Assembly (NCBI GenBank): GCA_050014895.1
Contig: JBEKCL010000151.1
Coordinates: 1 to 8,542, forward strand
Source of the DNA: JAFGLP01 sp050014895
GTDB taxonomy: Bacteria > Chloroflexota > Dehalococcoidia > GIF9 > UBA5629
Length of the DNA: 8,542 nt
Direction: 5' to 3'
A program made the translations under genes and the position numbers. Below, piece after piece: positions 7,092-8,542 of this stretch. A model generated the notes under the pieces. That model had not been told where the DNA came from and did no database searches. It was given only the letters and a program-made list of their open reading frames with translations. Within the stretch, counting starts at the first letter, position 1, and every line of letters starts with the position of its first letter.

Positions 7092-7170
7092 CTAGCAGAT
7101 AGACACTTCAGTCCATCGGATACCCTCCATAAAATGTCCGTCTGGTTCATCCAAGGTAAGCCGGTGCACA

Positions 7171-7187
7171 TACACCCGGTAGGTGTA
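7171..7187. promoter_or_regulatory. 17-bp dyad, possible operator
   Basis: TACACC (7171-7176) and GGTGTA (7182-7187) are perfect inverted copies around CGGTA. Size and shape suit a TetR- or GntR-type dimer. It lies between the two candidate promoters. No regulator gene is in the window. Confidence 0.4.
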
Positions 7188-7214
7188 AAACCCCAGCGGT
7201 AGTACCAGCAGGTA

Positions 7215-7228
7215 TAACTAATTAGTTA
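7215..7228. promoter_or_regulatory. 14-bp perfect palindrome, possible operator
   Basis: TAACTAATTAGTTA reads the same on both strands. Its centre is about 42 bp from the centre of the 7171-7187 dyad, close to four helical turns, so both would face the same side of the DNA. The two dyads differ in sequence, so they would bind different proteins if real. Confidence 0.35.
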
Positions 7229-7258
7229 ACGACAATCATACGGATTAATGACACATTC

Positions 7259-7314
7259 TGTCAATGTCCGGCCCTGCACCCGGCAACCTGACGACAGGGC
7301 CTGCCATTTTGACA
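7259..7314. repeat. Composite inverted repeat in the divergent region
   Basis: An outer 6-bp arm (TGTCAA 7259-7264 with TTGACA 7309-7314) encloses an inner 7-bp arm (GGCCCTG 7270-7276 with CAGGGCC 7295-7301) with an 18-nt loop. No gene is read into it from either side, so it is not a gene-end terminator. The right outer arm is also the -35 box of the ligase promoter candidate. Confidence 0.4.
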
Positions 7315-7339
7315 ACGGCTGGACGAGGTGGTGTAAAAT
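7309..7339 (+). promoter_or_regulatory. Candidate promoter of the acyl-CoA ligase
   Basis: A perfect TTGACA at 7309-7314 is followed after 17 bases by TGTAAA (7332-7337) with an upstream TG at 7329-7330, or after 19 bases by the better-matching TAAAAT (7334-7339). The leader would be about 100 bases. The -35 is strong and the -10 choice is uncertain. Confidence 0.45.
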
Positions 7340-7442
7340 ACTCCATCGCTGTACTCACTAGTATTACTGAATAGTATGCACATCTGAAACTGACCAGCAC
7401 CAATTACGATATAAAGTAATTCAAAAATGAGGGAGGCTTTCA

Positions 7443-8542
7443 ATGGAAGACTATTCATGGTTCAAGAGCTATGACCCTGGAGTTCCCCATACACTGGAGC
7501 CATATCCCCAGAAGACACTGCTGGACCTCGTCACTGAAACTGCAACGAAAAAACCGAAGCATCCCATGATCATTTTTATGGGACGATATCTCTCATATGC
7601 CGAAATAGAGGCCTACACCAATGCCATGGCAGCTGCACTGGCATCCATGGGCTTAAAGAAAGGTGACCGGATAGCCATCATGCTCCCCAACTGTCCGCAA
7701 TTTATCATCGCACAATTTGGAGCCTGGAAATTGGGCGGCATCGTTGCCGGCATAAACCCGTTGTACACGGAAAACGAGCTTGTTCATACTCTGAATGAGT
7801 GCGGGGCAGAGATAGCAGTCACTCTCACTCCGTTCTACAAAGCTCTCAAAGCCATCCAGCCACGCACAAAAGTGAAGAAAGTTATAGTTACCAGCGTCAA
7901 GGACTACCTGAAGCCGATGCTGAAGATCGCTTTTACCCTTCTTAAGGAGAAAAAAGAAGGTCATTATCTCGATAAAGTAGCAGCGGGCGATTTCTGGTTC
8001 GTTGACCTGATCAAGAAACACTCCGGCGCCAAACGGCCTGATATTAAGGTGTTGCCGAATGACCCGGCCTGGATACTTTTCAGCGGCGGCACCACGGGTG
8101 TTCCAAAGGCTGCGGTTGGCAACCACATGGCGGGTATTTGCACAGGCATGCAAATAACCACATGGTGGAGTGCGCACTTTAAACCGTGGGATGATATTCT
8201 CCTTTGCCCGCTTCCATTATTTCATGCTTTCGGCAACGTCGGGGTCCTTTCAGTTGCGATTGTAGGTCATAGTCCTATCTGTCTGATTGCCAATCCCAGG
8301 GACAGAAATTATCTTGACGTCTGGGCGCGGTTGAAGCCCGGAATGACTGTGCACCAGGCCCGCGCGGAACTCGATACGATCGGCCGACGGCTGGAGAAAG
8401 AATATCCGGATTCCAACGATAAGACCGGCGTGAGCTTTCTACCGTTACATGAGTATATCGTCGGTGACATCCGTCCGGTTCTGCTGGTTCTGCTGGCTGC
8501 GGTGGTCATCGTGCTTCTGATCGGGTGCGCGAACGTTGCCAA
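7443..8542 (+). CDS. Acyl-CoA ligase N-terminal half, fused in frame to a permease fragment
   Basis: GAGGGAGG (7429-7436) stands 6 bases before ATG 7443, and the frame stays open to the right edge (366 full codons). Residues 1-287 are an ANL-superfamily acyl-CoA ligase: KKGDRIAIMLPNCPQF (72-87), INPLYTENEL (104-113), the ATP-binding P-loop FSGGTTGVPKA (213-223) with Lys222, and PLPLFHAFG (256-264), ending in ICLIANPRD (279-287). It would activate a fatty or aromatic acid with ATP and CoA. Family members are about 500-570 residues, so the second half of the adenylation domain (YGxTE motif, the Asp that binds ribose) and the C-terminal lysine domain are missing. From about residue 288 the protein is a MacB/FtsX-type permease instead. 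A functional ligase is not possible as read; either the true gene continues elsewhere and this is a mis-join, or recombination has destroyed it. Confidence 0.85.
   Translation, partial: MEDYSWFKSYDPGVPHTLEPYPQKTLLDLVTETATKKPKHPMIIFMGRYLSYAEIEAYTNAMAAALASMGLKKGDRIAIMLPNCPQFIIAQFGAWKLGGIVAGINPLYTENELVHTLNECGAEIAVTLTPFYKALKAIQPRTKVKKVIVTSVKDYLKPMLKIAFTLLKEKKEGHYLDKVAAGDFWFVDLIKKHSGAKRPDIKVLPNDPAWILFSGGTTGVPKAAVGNHMAGICTGMQITTWWSAHFKPWDDILLCPLPLFHAFGNVGVLSVAIVGHSPICLIANPRDRNYLDVWARLKPGMTVHQARAELDTIGRRLEKEYPDSNDKTGVSFLPLHEYIVGDIRPVLLVLLAAVVIVLLIGCANVA
8304..8542 (+). pseudogene. Internal fragment of a MacB/FtsX-type ABC permease (ADOP-like), joined to the ligase
   Basis: Residues 288-366 of the fused frame carry the pattern of large permeases annotated as ADOP-family in Acidobacteria and relatives: ARLKPGMTVHQARAELDTIG, then RRLEKEYPDSN, the PLHEYIVGDIRPVLLVLL motif, and a membrane helix running into IGCANVAN. 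This matches the end of a MacB periplasmic domain and the first FtsX helix. The permease's own N-terminus (first membrane helix and most of the periplasmic domain) is absent and the rest lies beyond the edge. GC rises across the join: 38 of 60 bases at 8341-8400 and 36 of 60 at 8461-8520, against 29 of 60 at 8221-8280 and 31 of 60 at 7681-7740. Confidence 0.8.

Larger units (their letters stand above)
7019..7442. promoter_or_regulatory. Divergent intergenic control region
   Basis: It separates the minus-strand FAD operon from the plus-strand ligase and contains no gene. It holds promoter-like elements in both directions, two perfect dyads and a composite hairpin, each listed separately. The layout is that of a shared regulatory region for two oppositely read units. 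Confidence 0.6.

Noticed and set aside
7653..8177. Long open frame (174 codons) on the minus strand
   Set aside because: It lies wholly antisense to the ligase, whose motifs are clear; the translation has no recognisable domain and an untypical composition.

Overview
The window is bacterial DNA of moderate GC (about 48-52% in the genes sampled) with dense, mostly minus-strand genes, good Shine-Dalgarno sites and no mobile element, RNA gene or CRISPR array that I can see. The gene content (secreted Asp-box propeller, thiolase-fold/DUF35 pair, CrtI-type FAD oxidoreductase, acyl-CoA ligase) resembles uncultured anaerobic fatty-acid or steroid degraders such as Chloroflexota/Dehalococcoidia. That lineage call is an inference from gene style and is weak. 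Both window ends cut through open genes, as in a contig fragment.

Layout, left to right. 1-2300 (minus): an exported protein of at least 766 residues with six Asp-box repeats, cut at the left edge. 2301-2749: non-coding. 2750-2929 (minus): a 59-residue small gene of unknown function with a G-rich ribosome site. 3156-4756 (minus): a tightly coupled pair, a thiolase-fold enzyme followed by a zinc-ribbon/OB-fold DUF35 protein. 4757-5177: a leader region unusually rich in inverted repeats, whose upstream part (5062-5205) may be the frameshifted tail of the next gene. 5178-5450 and 5447-7018 (minus): a small single-pass membrane protein overlapping by 4 bp an FAD-dependent phytoene-desaturase-like oxidoreductase. 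7019-7442: a divergent control region with two perfect dyads, a hairpin and promoter-like elements in both directions. 7443-8542 (plus): an acyl-CoA ligase whose frame switches near base 8303 into a MacB/FtsX-type permease fragment.

The central genes suggest a CoA-thioester catabolic module. The ligase would activate a carboxylic acid, the FAD enzyme would oxidise or desaturate a hydrophobic substrate, and the thiolase-fold/DUF35 pair would cleave a C-C bond. The thiolase-fold protein lacks the usual Cys and His catalytic residues and has tyrosines in the two His positions, as I recall for the steroid side-chain aldolase Ltp2. It is therefore more likely an aldolase-type enzyme than a true thiolase.

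Points most worth a second look are this repurposed active site, the in-frame ligase/permease chimera at the right edge (possibly an assembly artefact), the alternating inverted repeats in front of the aldolase pair, the possible frameshift in the 90-residue membrane protein, and the 59-residue small gene.
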